A program made the translations under genes and the position numbers. Of a stretch of 64,000 nt of DNA, positions 40,951 through 49,551 are shown piece by piece. Positions within the stretch are counted from its first letter, which is position 1, and each line of letters starts with the position of its first letter. Origin of the DNA: JBMNOZ01 sp050943335. Lineage in GTDB: Bacteria > Bacillota > Desulfitobacteriia > Desulfitobacteriales > Syntrophobotulaceae. The DNA is taken from assembly GCA_050943335.1 (NCBI GenBank), contig JBMNOZ010000004.1, forward strand, positions 42,747 through 106,746. Direction: 5' to 3'. The notes below the pieces were generated by a model that saw only the letters and a list, made by a program, of their open reading frames with translations, did no database searches and was not told the DNA's origin.

Positions 40951-42192
40951 ATGGCACATGTAAATGAAAATTATTTGAAACTACCTGGTAGCTACCTTTT
41001 TTCTGAAATAGCCCGCCGTGTAAAAGAGTTTAGCGCTGAAAACCCCGAGGCTGAGATTATAAGAATGGGTATCGGCGATGTGACCAGACCTTTAGTTCCG
41101 GCTGTAATCGAAGCTATGCATAAAGCAGTGGATGAGATGGGTCAATTTGAAACTTTCAGAGGTTACGGTCCGGAACAGGGATATGAGTTTTTAGCCGAAA
41201 AAATAATTGAAAATGACTTTAAAGCCCGAGGTATTGATTTAGCTCTCGATGAAGTGTTCATTAGTGACGGGGCAAAAACTGACACTGCAAACTTCCAGGA
41301 AATTTTGGGTACGAATAATATTGTGGCTGTTACTGATCCGGTCTATCCCGTTTACGTTGACAGTAATGTAATGGCTGGTAGAACAGGGGCGGTGAATGAA
41401 AAAGGGCAGTTTGAAAGAATTGTTTATTTGCCCTGTACCGAGGAAAACGGCATGAAACCGGATTTACCTACTTCAAAAGTGGATATGATTTATCTCTGTT
41501 ATCCCAATAACCCTACAGGAATGACTTTAACCAAAGAAGAATTAAAAAAATGGGTGGATTTCGCCAGGGAAAATCAAGCTCTCATTTTATTCGATGCTGC
41601 CTACGAAGCTTTTATTCAGGAAGAAGATGTTCCCCACAGTATTTTTGAAATTGAAGGGGCCCGGGAAGTGGCAGTAGAATTTAGAAGCTTTTCCAAAAAC
41701 GCTGGCTTTACCGGCACCAGATGTGCCTATACAGTAGTTCCAAAGGAACTCATAGCTTATGACTCACAAGGTCAAGGTCATAGTCTTAATTCATTATGGC
41801 TCAGAAGACAGACCACTAAATTTAACGGCGTCTCTTACCCGGTTCAGGTTGCTGCCGCCGCCGTCTATACTCCGGAAGGAAAAAAACAAATTCAAGAAAC
41901 TATTGATTATTACATGGCCAATGCCAAGATAATTAGAGAGGGATTGGAGAAAGCAGGCTATAAAGTATTTGGCGGTATTAATGCTCCTTATATCTGGATG
42001 AAAACACCTGACAAGATGTCATCTTGGGACTTCTTTGACAAACTGATGAAAGAAGCCCATGTTATCGGTACTCCGGGAGCAGGTTTTGGAGCCAGCGGAG
42101 AGGGATACTTCCGTTTAACCGCTTTTAATACCCGGGAGAATACTGAAAAAGCGATAAGCAGAATTGTAGAAAAACTAGGACGAGGGTACTAA
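40951..42192 (+). CDS. dapL: LL-diaminopimelate aminotransferase
   Basis: PLP enzyme converting tetrahydrodipicolinate straight to LL-diaminopimelate, bypassing acylated intermediates. 413 residues from ATG 40951 after AGGAGG. N-terminal LPGSYLFSEIARRVKEF, IGDVTRPL and FRGYGPEQGYEFL are DapL features; YPNNPTGM and SFSKNAGFTGTRCAY (PLP lysine in the SFSK segment) mark the fold type I site. An inverted repeat after the stop may end transcription. Confidence 0.97.
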   Translation: MAHVNENYLKLPGSYLFSEIARRVKEFSAENPEAEIIRMGIGDVTRPLVPAVIEAMHKAVDEMGQFETFRGYGPEQGYEFLAEKIIENDFKARGIDLALDEVFISDGAKTDTANFQEILGTNNIVAVTDPVYPVYVDSNVMAGRTGAVNEKGQFERIVYLPCTEENGMKPDLPTSKVDMIYLCYPNNPTGMTLTKEELKKWVDFARENQALILFDAAYEAFIQEEDVPHSIFEIEGAREVAVEFRSFSKNAGFTGTRCAYTVVPKELIAYDSQGQGHSLNSLWLRRQTTKFNGVSYPVQVAAAAVYTPEGKKQIQETIDYYMANAKIIREGLEKAGYKVFGGINAPYIWMKTPDKMSSWDFFDKLMKEAHVIGTPGAGFGASGEGYFRLTAFNTRENTEKAISRIVEKLGRGY

Positions 42193-42203
42193 TTGAAGGC
42201 AAA

Positions 42204-42232
42204 TTGACAAAACTGTACCTATTGATTTTAAT
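42204..42232 (+). promoter_or_regulatory. Sigma-A promoter before the HExxH gene
   Basis: Consensus TTGACA (42204-42209), 17-base spacer, TTTAAT (42227-42232). Predicted start is about 70 bases upstream of the gene at 42308. Confidence 0.7.
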
Positions 42233-42273
42233 TTTCCGGTTCGAGGGATAATAAGAAAAGGTAGGTACAGTTT
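42210..42273. repeat. Perfect 12-bp inverted repeat around promoter at 42204
   Basis: AAACTGTACCTA (42210-42221), immediately after the -35, and its exact complement TAGGTACAGTTT (42262-42273). In a dapL readthrough RNA the arms could pair across a 40-base loop and are followed by ATTTC, so a weak dapL terminator is one reading; an operator is another. Confidence 0.7.
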
Positions 42274-42307
42274 ATTTCATCTTTAAGGACCGGAGGTCGA
42301 ATTTGAT

Positions 42308-43264
42308 ATGAGGATTTTAAAGAATAAATTGAGTAATGAGGTATGGGAATTATACCAAAAAACAAAAGAGGGTTTGGAAGAAAAGAGCAAGAAGTTGGAA
42401 GTAATCTTAAAAAGGCCCCATTTTAGTGATGGGGCGGCAGCTTATCTGCAGGACAAGCAGGGCAATTATGAAATTTACGTTGATCCGAAATATTTAAAGG
42501 ATTTTGTGTTTTCCCATGAATTGCTACATATCGATATTAAGGAAAACGCCTCGATTCCTGAACTGATAACTATTGAAGAGGGAGCCGGGGATACAAGTCG
42601 TTATATTGCCTTATTGCATATGGATGCCGTAGAGCATAAATGGATATTGGCAGAACAAAGGCGTATGGGGATAAATGGGGAAAAAGATTATGTCCAAGAG
42701 TTTTTTGCCAATTTATTAGAGCAGGAGTATAAAGAAGCCGGAAGTATTACTGGGGATTTTTTATTAACCGGTTATTTATTTTCTTTTATGAACGATTTTC
42801 CGGAGCATATTGAGCTCTGTCAAAAAAAATTGCAGGATAAATATCCTGTGGCAGCGAAAAATGCTTCGGAGATAGTCAATGATCTGCCTGATTTGTCGAG
42901 TTTTACTCCCTATTATCTTAAAAGATATATTGTCAAAAGTATTAATAAATGGATTGAGCTTTTATCTCGAGATTATTTGAATTGTAATTTTATTAGACAG
43001 GATATTATTGTCCCAGCGGTTTTTAGAGATATCCAACTCGATGTTCAGGCCGAAGCCTTGATCGGCATTTTCGGAGAAATGGAAAAATATTTTCTCTATA
43101 CTTTGGCCGATTATCAAAAATGCAGCCCTAATTATTCCCCGGACAAAATTTCGATTGAATATATCCAAGACCTTATTGCTACCGAGACGGTGCGGGCGGT
43201 TTTTGAAGAATTGGAATTGTCCTACTACCTTGATAATAGGGACGGAACTTGGAGTAAGGGTTAA
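42308..43264 (+). CDS. Uncharacterised protein with HExxH motif
   Basis: 318 residues from ATG 42308 (GGAGG 15 bases upstream). I do not recognise the family. No signal peptide or membrane helix, so cytosolic. Residues 70-74 read HELLH in FVFSHELLHIDIKE, the zincin HExxH pattern, preceded by an acidic/basic helix and a strand EIYVDP. A possible third ligand is H110 in LHMDAVEHKW or a glutamate in the following helix. The C-terminal half is helical. It has its own promoter and precedes yicC. Peptidase activity is inferred only. Confidence 0.6.
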   Translation: MRILKNKLSNEVWELYQKTKEGLEEKSKKLEVILKRPHFSDGAAAYLQDKQGNYEIYVDPKYLKDFVFSHELLHIDIKENASIPELITIEEGAGDTSRYIALLHMDAVEHKWILAEQRRMGINGEKDYVQEFFANLLEQEYKEAGSITGDFLLTGYLFSFMNDFPEHIELCQKKLQDKYPVAAKNASEIVNDLPDLSSFTPYYLKRYIVKSINKWIELLSRDYLNCNFIRQDIIVPAVFRDIQLDVQAEALIGIFGEMEKYFLYTLADYQKCSPNYSPDKISIEYIQDLIATETVRAVFEELELSYYLDNRDGTWSKG

Positions 43265-43294
43265 TAAAGGGTTTTTGTTAAGGAGTCGATTTGA

Positions 43295-44173
43295 TTGGTA
43301 AATAGTATGACTGGGTTTGGCAGGGGAGAAGCAGAAGGAGATGGTTTTTATTTCTCTGTGGAGATAAAAGCTGTTAATCATCGCTTTTTAGAGATTAGTG
43401 TTAAACAGCCTCGTAGTTTTTTGATGTTTGAGGAATTAATACGCAAAAAAGTTCAAGAAAGACTTCAGCGAGGTCGCATAGAGATTTATATCAATATAAA
43501 GGAAATTGAAGAAAGACAGAGAATAGTTAAGGTTGACAAAGAATTAAGCCTGGCGTATGATAATAATTTGAGGGAATTGGCGAAAGAGCTGAAGATTGGT
43601 TACATTACCGATGTGTTCCAGCTTATTTCTCTACCGGAAGTATTAAGTTTGGAAGAAGAAGAAATCGAAGAAGAACTGCTTTTTCCGGTATTAGAGAAGG
43701 CCCTTGATAAAGCCTTGAATGAACTGGTGTTTATGCGGGAACGGGAAGGGGAAAGATTAAAGAAAGATCTGGAGGAAAAAATCCAGAATTTAAAGAGATT
43801 AACCGGGGAAATCAGGGCCAGGGCTCCACAAATTAGCGTGGAATACCGGGAAAGATTGCAGGAGAGACTTGCCGATCTTTTATCTGATACAACTCTTGAT
43901 GAAAGCCGTTTGGCAATGGAAGTTGCACTATTGGCGGACAAGGCTTCCGTCGATGAAGAGCTGGTCAGACTAGAGAGCCATCTGGAAGAGTTTGGAGTTA
44001 TTTTGGCTTCTACGGAACCCACAGGGAGAAGACTTGATTTTTTAGTCCAGGAAATGAATCGTGAAATCAATACCATAGGGTCTAAAGCTAACGATCTTAC
44101 AATCACTCGTCAGGTGCTTGAAAGCAAAAGCGAACTGGAGAAAATTAGGGAACAGATCCAAAATATCGAATAG
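43295..44173 (+). CDS. yicC: YicC-family endoribonuclease
   Basis: YicC/YloC protein; family members are reported as endoribonucleases. TTG 43295 is chosen because the family begins M-x-x-SMTGFGRGE and AAGGAG lies nine bases upstream; ATG 43307 would lose the first residues. 292 residues. KAVNHRFLEISVKQPR at the N-terminus and EMNREINTIGSKANDLTI at the C-terminus are conserved. First gene of the yicC-remA-gmk-rpoZ-coaBC cluster. Confidence 0.93.
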   Translation: MVNSMTGFGRGEAEGDGFYFSVEIKAVNHRFLEISVKQPRSFLMFEELIRKKVQERLQRGRIEIYINIKEIEERQRIVKVDKELSLAYDNNLRELAKELKIGYITDVFQLISLPEVLSLEEEEIEEELLFPVLEKALDKALNELVFMREREGERLKKDLEEKIQNLKRLTGEIRARAPQISVEYRERLQERLADLLSDTTLDESRLAMEVALLADKASVDEELVRLESHLEEFGVILASTEPTGRRLDFLVQEMNREINTIGSKANDLTITRQVLESKSELEKIREQIQNIE

Positions 44174-44203
44174 CAAATATTTATTCGGATAGGAGGAAAG
44201 CAA

Positions 44204-44473
44204 ATGGATATTAAATTAATAAACATAGGATTTGGAAACATCGTTTCCGCTAATAGGATTGTCGCCATTGTCAGTCCCGAATCCGCGCCCATTAAGAGAA
44301 TAATTCAGGAAGCACGGGAAGAGGGAATGTTAATTGATGCTACTTATGGTCGGAGAACGAGGGCTGTTGTTATTTGTGACAGCCATCATGTCATTCTTTC
44401 TGCTGTCCAACCGGAAACCGTTGCCAATCGTCTAATTGTAAAAGAACATGTTAATGATGATCTGAATATATAG
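44204..44473 (+). CDS. remA: RemA family DNA-binding regulator (DUF370)
   Basis: 89-residue RemA/DUF370 protein. In Bacillus RemA is a DNA-binding activator of biofilm matrix and osmoprotection genes; the target here is unknown. ATG 44204 after AGGAGG. Sequence INIGFGNIVSANRIVAIVSP, DATYGRRTRAVVI and HHVILSAVQPETV are the family hallmarks. Sits between yicC and gmk as in most Firmicutes. Confidence 0.93.
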   Translation: MDIKLINIGFGNIVSANRIVAIVSPESAPIKRIIQEAREEGMLIDATYGRRTRAVVICDSHHVILSAVQPETVANRLIVKEHVNDDLNI

Positions 44474-44493
44474 TTAGTGGCCGCTGGAGGTAT

Positions 44494-45096
44494 ATGGTGA
44501 AGAACAAGGAAGGGATGTTGGTAGTGGTCTCCGGTCCCGCGGGAGTCGGCAAGGGGACAATCTGTCGAGAACTGCTTCAGCATCTGGAGCTGGAGTATTC
44601 GGTTTCTGTGACGACCCGGAAACCTCGACCGGGTGAAACCGAAGGTAAAGAATACTATTTCCGTTCGCGAGAACAATTTTTTCAAATGGTTGAAAATAAC
44701 GAACTGTTAGAGTGGGCAGAGTTTTGTGGAAATTATTATGGCACGCCAAAGTTTCATGTGGAAAAGATCTTACAACAAAAGAAGATAATGCTTTTGGAAA
44801 TAGATATCCAGGGCGCTGAACAAGTAAAAAAGTTATACCCGCAAGGGGTCTATATTTTTATAGTGCCTCCCTCTTTAAAAGTTTTAGCGGAAAGACTTTA
44901 TGGGCGGGGAACAGAACCAGAAGAAGTTATTAAACATCGGCTAAAAAAGGCGGCCCAAGAGTTGGAAAATATTATGGAATACAATTATATAGTGGAAAAT
45001 GATTATGTGAGTAAAGCAGTGGAAAAAATTAAAAGTATAATAATTGCCGAAACTTGTAGTACTAAAAGAATAAATTTTGCCATAAAGGAGGAATAA
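44494..45096 (+). CDS. gmk: Guanylate kinase
   Basis: ATP-dependent phosphorylation of GMP to GDP. 200 residues from ATG 44494 (GTG 44497 is equally compatible with the GGAGG at 44486). P-loop SGPAGVGKGT; GMP-binding VTTRKPRPGETEGKEYYF; LLEIDIQGAEQVK; lid R-x-x-x-R region near 135. The stop is 4 bases before rpoZ. Confidence 0.97.
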   Translation: MVKNKEGMLVVVSGPAGVGKGTICRELLQHLELEYSVSVTTRKPRPGETEGKEYYFRSREQFFQMVENNELLEWAEFCGNYYGTPKFHVEKILQQKKIMLLEIDIQGAEQVKKLYPQGVYIFIVPPSLKVLAERLYGRGTEPEEVIKHRLKKAAQELENIMEYNYIVENDYVSKAVEKIKSIIIAETCSTKRINFAIKEE

Positions 45097-45100
45097 AGAA

Positions 45101-45304
45101 TTGAATCAACCTTCCCTGGATGAACTTATTTCTAAAGTGGATAGTAAATATACCTTGGTTGTTGCAACTGCCAAAAGAGCTCGGGCTTTAATGGCTAATG
45201 CCGATCCGGAAAAAGAAAAGGATGTCAAGCCTGTAAGCAAGGCTTTGAAGGAGATAGCCCAAAATAAAATATATTACGAGTATAACCGCGAGGTTAAAAA
45301 ATAA
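45101..45304 (+). CDS. rpoZ: RNA polymerase omega subunit
   Basis: 67-residue omega subunit that helps assemble RNA polymerase. TTG 45101 after AAAGGAGG. LDELISKVDSKYTLVVATAKRARAL is the conserved N-terminal helix, and KALKEIAQNKIYY the end. The stop TAA shares its last A with the coaBC ATG. Confidence 0.93.
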   Translation: MNQPSLDELISKVDSKYTLVVATAKRARALMANADPEKEKDVKPVSKALKEIAQNKIYYEYNREVKK

Positions 45305-46503
45305 TGTTTGATGGAAAGCGTATTTTACTAGGGGTTACCGGCGGAATTGCGGCTTATAAGTCTGTGGAAATTGTAAGTTCGCTTCGCCAATTAGGGTCCG
45401 AAATTAAGGTAATTATGACTGAGGCAGCAACAAAATTTGTCACGCCGCTTACATTTCAGAGAGTCGCGGCGGGACCAGTTTACATAGATATGTTTGCGGA
45501 ACCCAAAACTTGGGATGTTGAACATATTTCTCTGGCCAAATGGGCGGATGTAGTTTTAGTTGCTCCGGCTTCCGCGAATACTCTAGCTAAAATGGCCTTT
45601 GGAATTGCTGATAATCAATTAAGTACTACTTTACTGGCTACCAAAGCGCCAATTTTCGTGGCTCCAGCTATGAACCCCGCTATGTATCAAAATCCTGCCA
45701 CCCAGAAAAACATAGAACTTCTCAAAGAGCGCGGAGTGAGATTTATAGGGCCAGATAGGGGTTTTTTAGCTTGTGGAGATCAGGGTGAAGGTCGGATGAG
45801 CGAACCGGAATTTATTCTTGCGGAGTTAAAAACCTTCTTTGCTTCCAATAGGCTGTTACAAGGTTCTAAAGTACTGGTCACTGCAGGGGGAACGCGAGAA
45901 CTTCTCGATCCGGTTAGATATTTGGGAAATTTAAGTTCCGGCAAAATGGGCTATGCTATTGCCGGCGCCTTTGCTGAAGCAGGAGCGGAAGTAACCCTTA
46001 TTAGCGCTCCGACAGCTCTCCCGGCTCCGGCAGGTGTTAAGTTAATTAACGTTGTATCCGCTTTAGAAATGCAGGCTGAGGTTTTAAAGGTTTTTGAAGA
46101 GCAAGATATCGTTGTTAAAGCTGCCGCAGTAGCTGATTACCGGCCTGCTAATTACCAGGAACAGAAAATAAAGAAAAAGGGGCAAAATCTTACCGTTGAG
46201 CTTATTCCGAACCCGGATATTTTGAAAAGTTTAGGGGAAAGAAAAAAACACCAATTCTTAGTAGGATTTGCCGCAGAGACCCAAAACGCTGTGGAAAACG
46301 CTTTTGAAAAAATGAAAAGAAAAAATGCCGACATGTTAGTCGTTAATGATGTTACTCTACCGGGAGCCGGTTTTGGTACCGATACCAACATTGTCAGTTT
46401 TCTTTTCGCAGATGGAAATAGAATCGACCTCCCAAAAATGAGTAAAACTGAGGTAGCAAGAGCCTTGGTAAAAGAAATTGTTGCCTTAAGGAAGCAGCAA
46501 TAA
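45304..46503 (+). CDS. coaBC: Bifunctional phosphopantothenoylcysteine decarboxylase/synthetase
   Basis: Two steps of coenzyme A synthesis in one protein. 399 residues. The FMN decarboxylase (CoaC) half is about 1-185: GVTGGIAAYKSVE, catalytic histidine in VEHISLAKWAD, PAMNPAMYQNPA and substrate cysteine loop FLACGDQGEGRM. The synthetase (CoaB) half is about 188-399: VTAGGTRELLDPVRYLGNLSSGKMG. Translationally coupled to rpoZ. Confidence 0.96.
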   Translation: MFDGKRILLGVTGGIAAYKSVEIVSSLRQLGSEIKVIMTEAATKFVTPLTFQRVAAGPVYIDMFAEPKTWDVEHISLAKWADVVLVAPASANTLAKMAFGIADNQLSTTLLATKAPIFVAPAMNPAMYQNPATQKNIELLKERGVRFIGPDRGFLACGDQGEGRMSEPEFILAELKTFFASNRLLQGSKVLVTAGGTRELLDPVRYLGNLSSGKMGYAIAGAFAEAGAEVTLISAPTALPAPAGVKLINVVSALEMQAEVLKVFEEQDIVVKAAAVADYRPANYQEQKIKKKGQNLTVELIPNPDILKSLGERKKHQFLVGFAAETQNAVENAFEKMKRKNADMLVVNDVTLPGAGFGTDTNIVSFLFADGNRIDLPKMSKTEVARALVKEIVALRKQQ

Positions 46504-46516
46504 AGGAGTGAGCATA

Positions 46517-47701
46517 GTGAGTTCTAAATTATTTACCTCAGAATCTGTAACCGAAGGACATCCGGATAAAATATGTGATCAAATTTCTGATGCTATTTTA
46601 GATGAAGTTCTTAAGAAGGACAAAGAGGGTCGGGTAGCTTGCGAAACTACAGTGACCACAGGTTTGGTTTTGGTCAGCGGGGAAATAACCACAAAATGTT
46701 ATGTTGATATCCCCAAAATTGTCAGAGAGACTATTAGGGAAATAGGCTATACCAGAGCCAAATACGGATTTGATGCTGAAACTTGTGCTATTCTGACCAC
46801 AATAGGGGAACAATCCAGCGATATAGCCATGGGAGTGAACCGGGCTTTAGAAGTCCGGGATTTAGGTCGTGATGATATTGAAGAGATCGGAGCAGGAGAC
46901 CAGGGAATGGTATTTGGTTATGCTACCAATGAAACCGAAAGTTTTATGCCGATAACTATAGATTTAGCTCATAAGCTGGCGCGCCGTTTGGCAGAACTCA
47001 GAAAATCTGAAACTCTACCCTATTTAAGGCCTGATGGGAAAACTCAAGTTACGGTAGAGTTCAAGGATGGGAAGCCGGTCCGGGTTGATACGATTGTGAT
47101 TTCTGCTCAACATCACCCTGATGTCGACCAGGAACAGATTCGCTCCGATATCTTGAAAAATGTCATTGAAGTAGCAATTCCGGGGCCACTGTTGGATAGA
47201 GAGACTCGTTATTTTATCAACCCCACTGGAAGATTTGTAATCGGTGGTCCCCAAGGAGATGCGGGTCTTACCGGTCGAAAAATAATTGTCGATACTTATG
47301 GTGGGATGGCCAGACACGGCGGGGGAGCTTTTTCTGGTAAAGACCCCACCAAAGTGGACCGCTCTGGTGCTTATGCGGCCCGCTATGTAGCTAAGAACGT
47401 TGTCGCTGCAGGGCTTGCTGAACGCTGTGAACTCCAAGTCGCCTACGCTATCGGTGTTGCAAGTCCTGTTTCTATATCAGTTGAGACCTTCGGAACTGAA
47501 AGGATAGCTAAAGAGAAGATCACGGATTGTATTGTAAACACTTTTGATCTACGTCCCTCGGCGATTATCAGGGATTTAGATTTACGTCGACCTATCTATA
47601 AGCAGACTGCGGCCTACGGTCATTTTGGACGTCTGGACTTGGATCTCCCTTGGGAGCGCTTGGATAGAGTCGAAGAATTAAGAAAAAAAGCAGGTTTATA
47701 A
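46517..47701 (+). CDS. metK: S-adenosylmethionine synthetase
   Basis: Makes SAM from methionine and ATP. GTG 46517, eight bases past AAAGGAG, is preferred to the GTG at 46508 that overlaps that site: 394 residues. LFTSESVTEGHPDKICDQISDAILD, GAGDQGMVFGYATNET and GGGAFSGKDPTKVDRSGAYAARY are exact family signatures. No SAM riboswitch is seen upstream; the gene follows coaBC by 13 bases. Confidence 0.98.
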   Translation: MSSKLFTSESVTEGHPDKICDQISDAILDEVLKKDKEGRVACETTVTTGLVLVSGEITTKCYVDIPKIVRETIREIGYTRAKYGFDAETCAILTTIGEQSSDIAMGVNRALEVRDLGRDDIEEIGAGDQGMVFGYATNETESFMPITIDLAHKLARRLAELRKSETLPYLRPDGKTQVTVEFKDGKPVRVDTIVISAQHHPDVDQEQIRSDILKNVIEVAIPGPLLDRETRYFINPTGRFVIGGPQGDAGLTGRKIIVDTYGGMARHGGGAFSGKDPTKVDRSGAYAARYVAKNVVAAGLAERCELQVAYAIGVASPVSISVETFGTERIAKEKITDCIVNTFDLRPSAIIRDLDLRRPIYKQTAAYGHFGRLDLDLPWERLDRVEELRKKAGL

Positions 47702-47753
47702 TTAAACCTTTAAATCTACCCCAAAAATGAAAGCTCTGGCAGGAGGAGAAACA

Positions 47754-49004
47754 ATGTCTCAAGAAGAATTATTAAAAGGCCTTCGAAAAACCGTAAAGCA
47801 AGTTTTGAAAGCTCCCTATTATCAAAAAAAGTTGGCGAAAGCAGGGATTTATTATCCTGATGATATTAAGACTTTAGAGGACTTTCAAAAGATCCCGCTG
47901 ACTGAAAAAGAAGATTTGCGGCAAAACTATCCTTTTGGTTTGTTTGCCGAACCGATGGAGGATATTATCAGAATCCATGCCTCCTCGGGAACAACTGGGA
48001 AGCCTAGCGTAGTGGGTTATACCCGAGAAGATATCAATTTATGGGGGCGGATACTAGCTAAAGGCTTGCGCAGACTCGGAATAACATCTCGGGATGTTGT
48101 CCAGATTTCTTTTGGTTATGGTTTGTTCACCGGCGGGATGGGATTGCATCATGGCTGTGAGGAACTTGGGACTGTTGTTATTCCCATGTCCGGGGGAAAC
48201 ACTCAAAAACAGCTTATGATTATGCGAGATTTTGGCAGTACTGTATTGTGCTGCACCCCTTCTTATGCTCTGTATTTGGGAGAGAGTTTGGAAGAAGCAG
48301 GGATTTCCAAAGAAGAGCTCAAACTAAGGATCGGAATCTTCGGCGCTGAACCTTGGTCGGAACAAATGAGAAAAGAAATTGAAGACAGATTGGGACTAAA
48401 AGCCGTAGATATTTATGGGTTAAGTGAAATTATGGGCCCTGGGGTTTCGTTGGAATGCCTAAAAGGGACGGGGCTCCATTTCGATGAACATTTTTACCCT
48501 GAAATCCTTGATGAAAACGGTAATAATCTTCCTGAGGGAGAAATAGGCGAGCTGGTGATTACAACATTGGATAAACAAGGTTTCCCGGCTTTAAGGTATA
48601 GGACTAAAGATTTGACCAGTATCACTTACGGTTCCTGTACCTGTGGTCATACAGGTTGGACAATGCAGAGAATCTGCGGTCGGGTTGACGATATGCTTAT
48701 CATTCGGGGAGTTAATGTTTTCCCAAGTCAAATTGAAGAAGCAATTCTTTCCGTAAGTGGAATTGAACCGCACTATTTGATTGTGGTCGATAGAGTAGGG
48801 GCTTTAGATACCTTAGAAGTCCTTATTGAAGTTAAAGCTGTCGATGAAATTCGGGAGCTGGAAGATCTTCAGCAGAGACTGCTGAAAAGGATTGAAGATA
48901 TCACTGGTTTAACTGCCAAGGTGCGTCTGGTTGAACCGAAAAGCATTCCGCGCAGTGAGGGAAAAGCTAAGAGAGTAGAAGATAGACGTATAGGAAAAAT
49001 TTAA
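47754..49004 (+). CDS. paaK: Phenylacetate-CoA ligase family protein
   Basis: ANL-superfamily adenylating enzyme activating an aryl acid as its CoA thioester. ATG 47754 follows AGGAGGAG; an ATG at 47727 precedes that site and is rejected. 416 residues. P-loop ASSGTTGKPSVVGYT, YGLSEIMGPG and the C-terminal hinge RGVNVFPSQIEEA are present. In anaerobes such genes often pair with an ACT-domain protein, as here. The substrate (phenylacetate or another aryl acid) is inferred from the family. Confidence 0.92.
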   Translation: MSQEELLKGLRKTVKQVLKAPYYQKKLAKAGIYYPDDIKTLEDFQKIPLTEKEDLRQNYPFGLFAEPMEDIIRIHASSGTTGKPSVVGYTREDINLWGRILAKGLRRLGITSRDVVQISFGYGLFTGGMGLHHGCEELGTVVIPMSGGNTQKQLMIMRDFGSTVLCCTPSYALYLGESLEEAGISKEELKLRIGIFGAEPWSEQMRKEIEDRLGLKAVDIYGLSEIMGPGVSLECLKGTGLHFDEHFYPEILDENGNNLPEGEIGELVITTLDKQGFPALRYRTKDLTSITYGSCTCGHTGWTMQRICGRVDDMLIIRGVNVFPSQIEEAILSVSGIEPHYLIVVDRVGALDTLEVLIEVKAVDEIRELEDLQQRLLKRIEDITGLTAKVRLVEPKSIPRSEGKAKRVEDRRIGKI

Positions 49005-49027
49005 TAATTAAGAAGGGGGAGTCCTCT

Positions 49028-49423
49028 ATGCTTCAGCTATCTATTTTTCTCGAAAATGCCAAGGGACGATTGGCCGAGGCGCTCAATATTCTTGCCGAAT
49101 TTGATGTGAATATTCGAGCCCTTTCATTGGCTGACACAAAAGATTATGGCGTACTGAGAATCATAGTCGACAATGCAGAGGAAGTAGCGGAAAAACTAAA
49201 AACACGTAACTGTGTAGTAAAGCTTACCCCTGTTTGGGTTTTACCGGTACCAGATGAGCCTGGAGGTTTAGCTAAAATTTTGAATTATCTTGTACAAGAG
49301 GATGTTATAGTTGAGTACATGTATGACTTTAGGGATCGTAAAAGTGATCAGGTCCAGGTGGTATTGCGAGTTCGGGATCAGGAATTGATGAAAACAGCAG
49401 TAGAGAAATACAAACTGCTCTAA
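49028..49423 (+). CDS. Tandem ACT-domain protein
   Basis: 131 residues from ATG 49028 after AAGGGGGAG. Two ACT repeats: about 1-65 (LSIFLENAKGRLAEALNILAEFDVNIRALSLAD) and 68-131 (VLPVPDEPGGLAKILNYLVQEDVIVEYMY). ACT domains bind amino acids, so it may sense an aromatic amino acid or regulate the adjacent ligase; this is inference from pairing. A terminator follows. Confidence 0.9.
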   Translation: MLQLSIFLENAKGRLAEALNILAEFDVNIRALSLADTKDYGVLRIIVDNAEEVAEKLKTRNCVVKLTPVWVLPVPDEPGGLAKILNYLVQEDVIVEYMYDFRDRKSDQVQVVLRVRDQELMKTAVEKYKLL

Positions 49424-49435
49424 ATCTATTAAATT

Positions 49436-49467
49436 ACGCCTTGATTTTCAGGGCGTGTTTGTTTTTT
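49436..49467 (+). terminator. Intrinsic terminator after ACT gene
   Basis: ACGCC (49436-49440) pairs with GGCGT (49452-49456), then GTTTGTTTTTT. Confidence 0.7.
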
Positions 49468-49551
49468 AAAAACCCGTTTCCCGAAAAGATAGGAACATCC
49501 TTTTCTCCTCTCCCATAGATTAAGGAGGGTCTAAATCTGGGAGGGAGAGTC

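Noticed and set aside
43600..44106. 168-codon Ser-rich open frame antisense to yicC
   Set aside because: Low-complexity reverse shadow of an acidic helical protein.
46400..46516. SAM riboswitch before metK
   Set aside because: metK follows coaBC by 13 bases with no leader and no conserved S-box elements.
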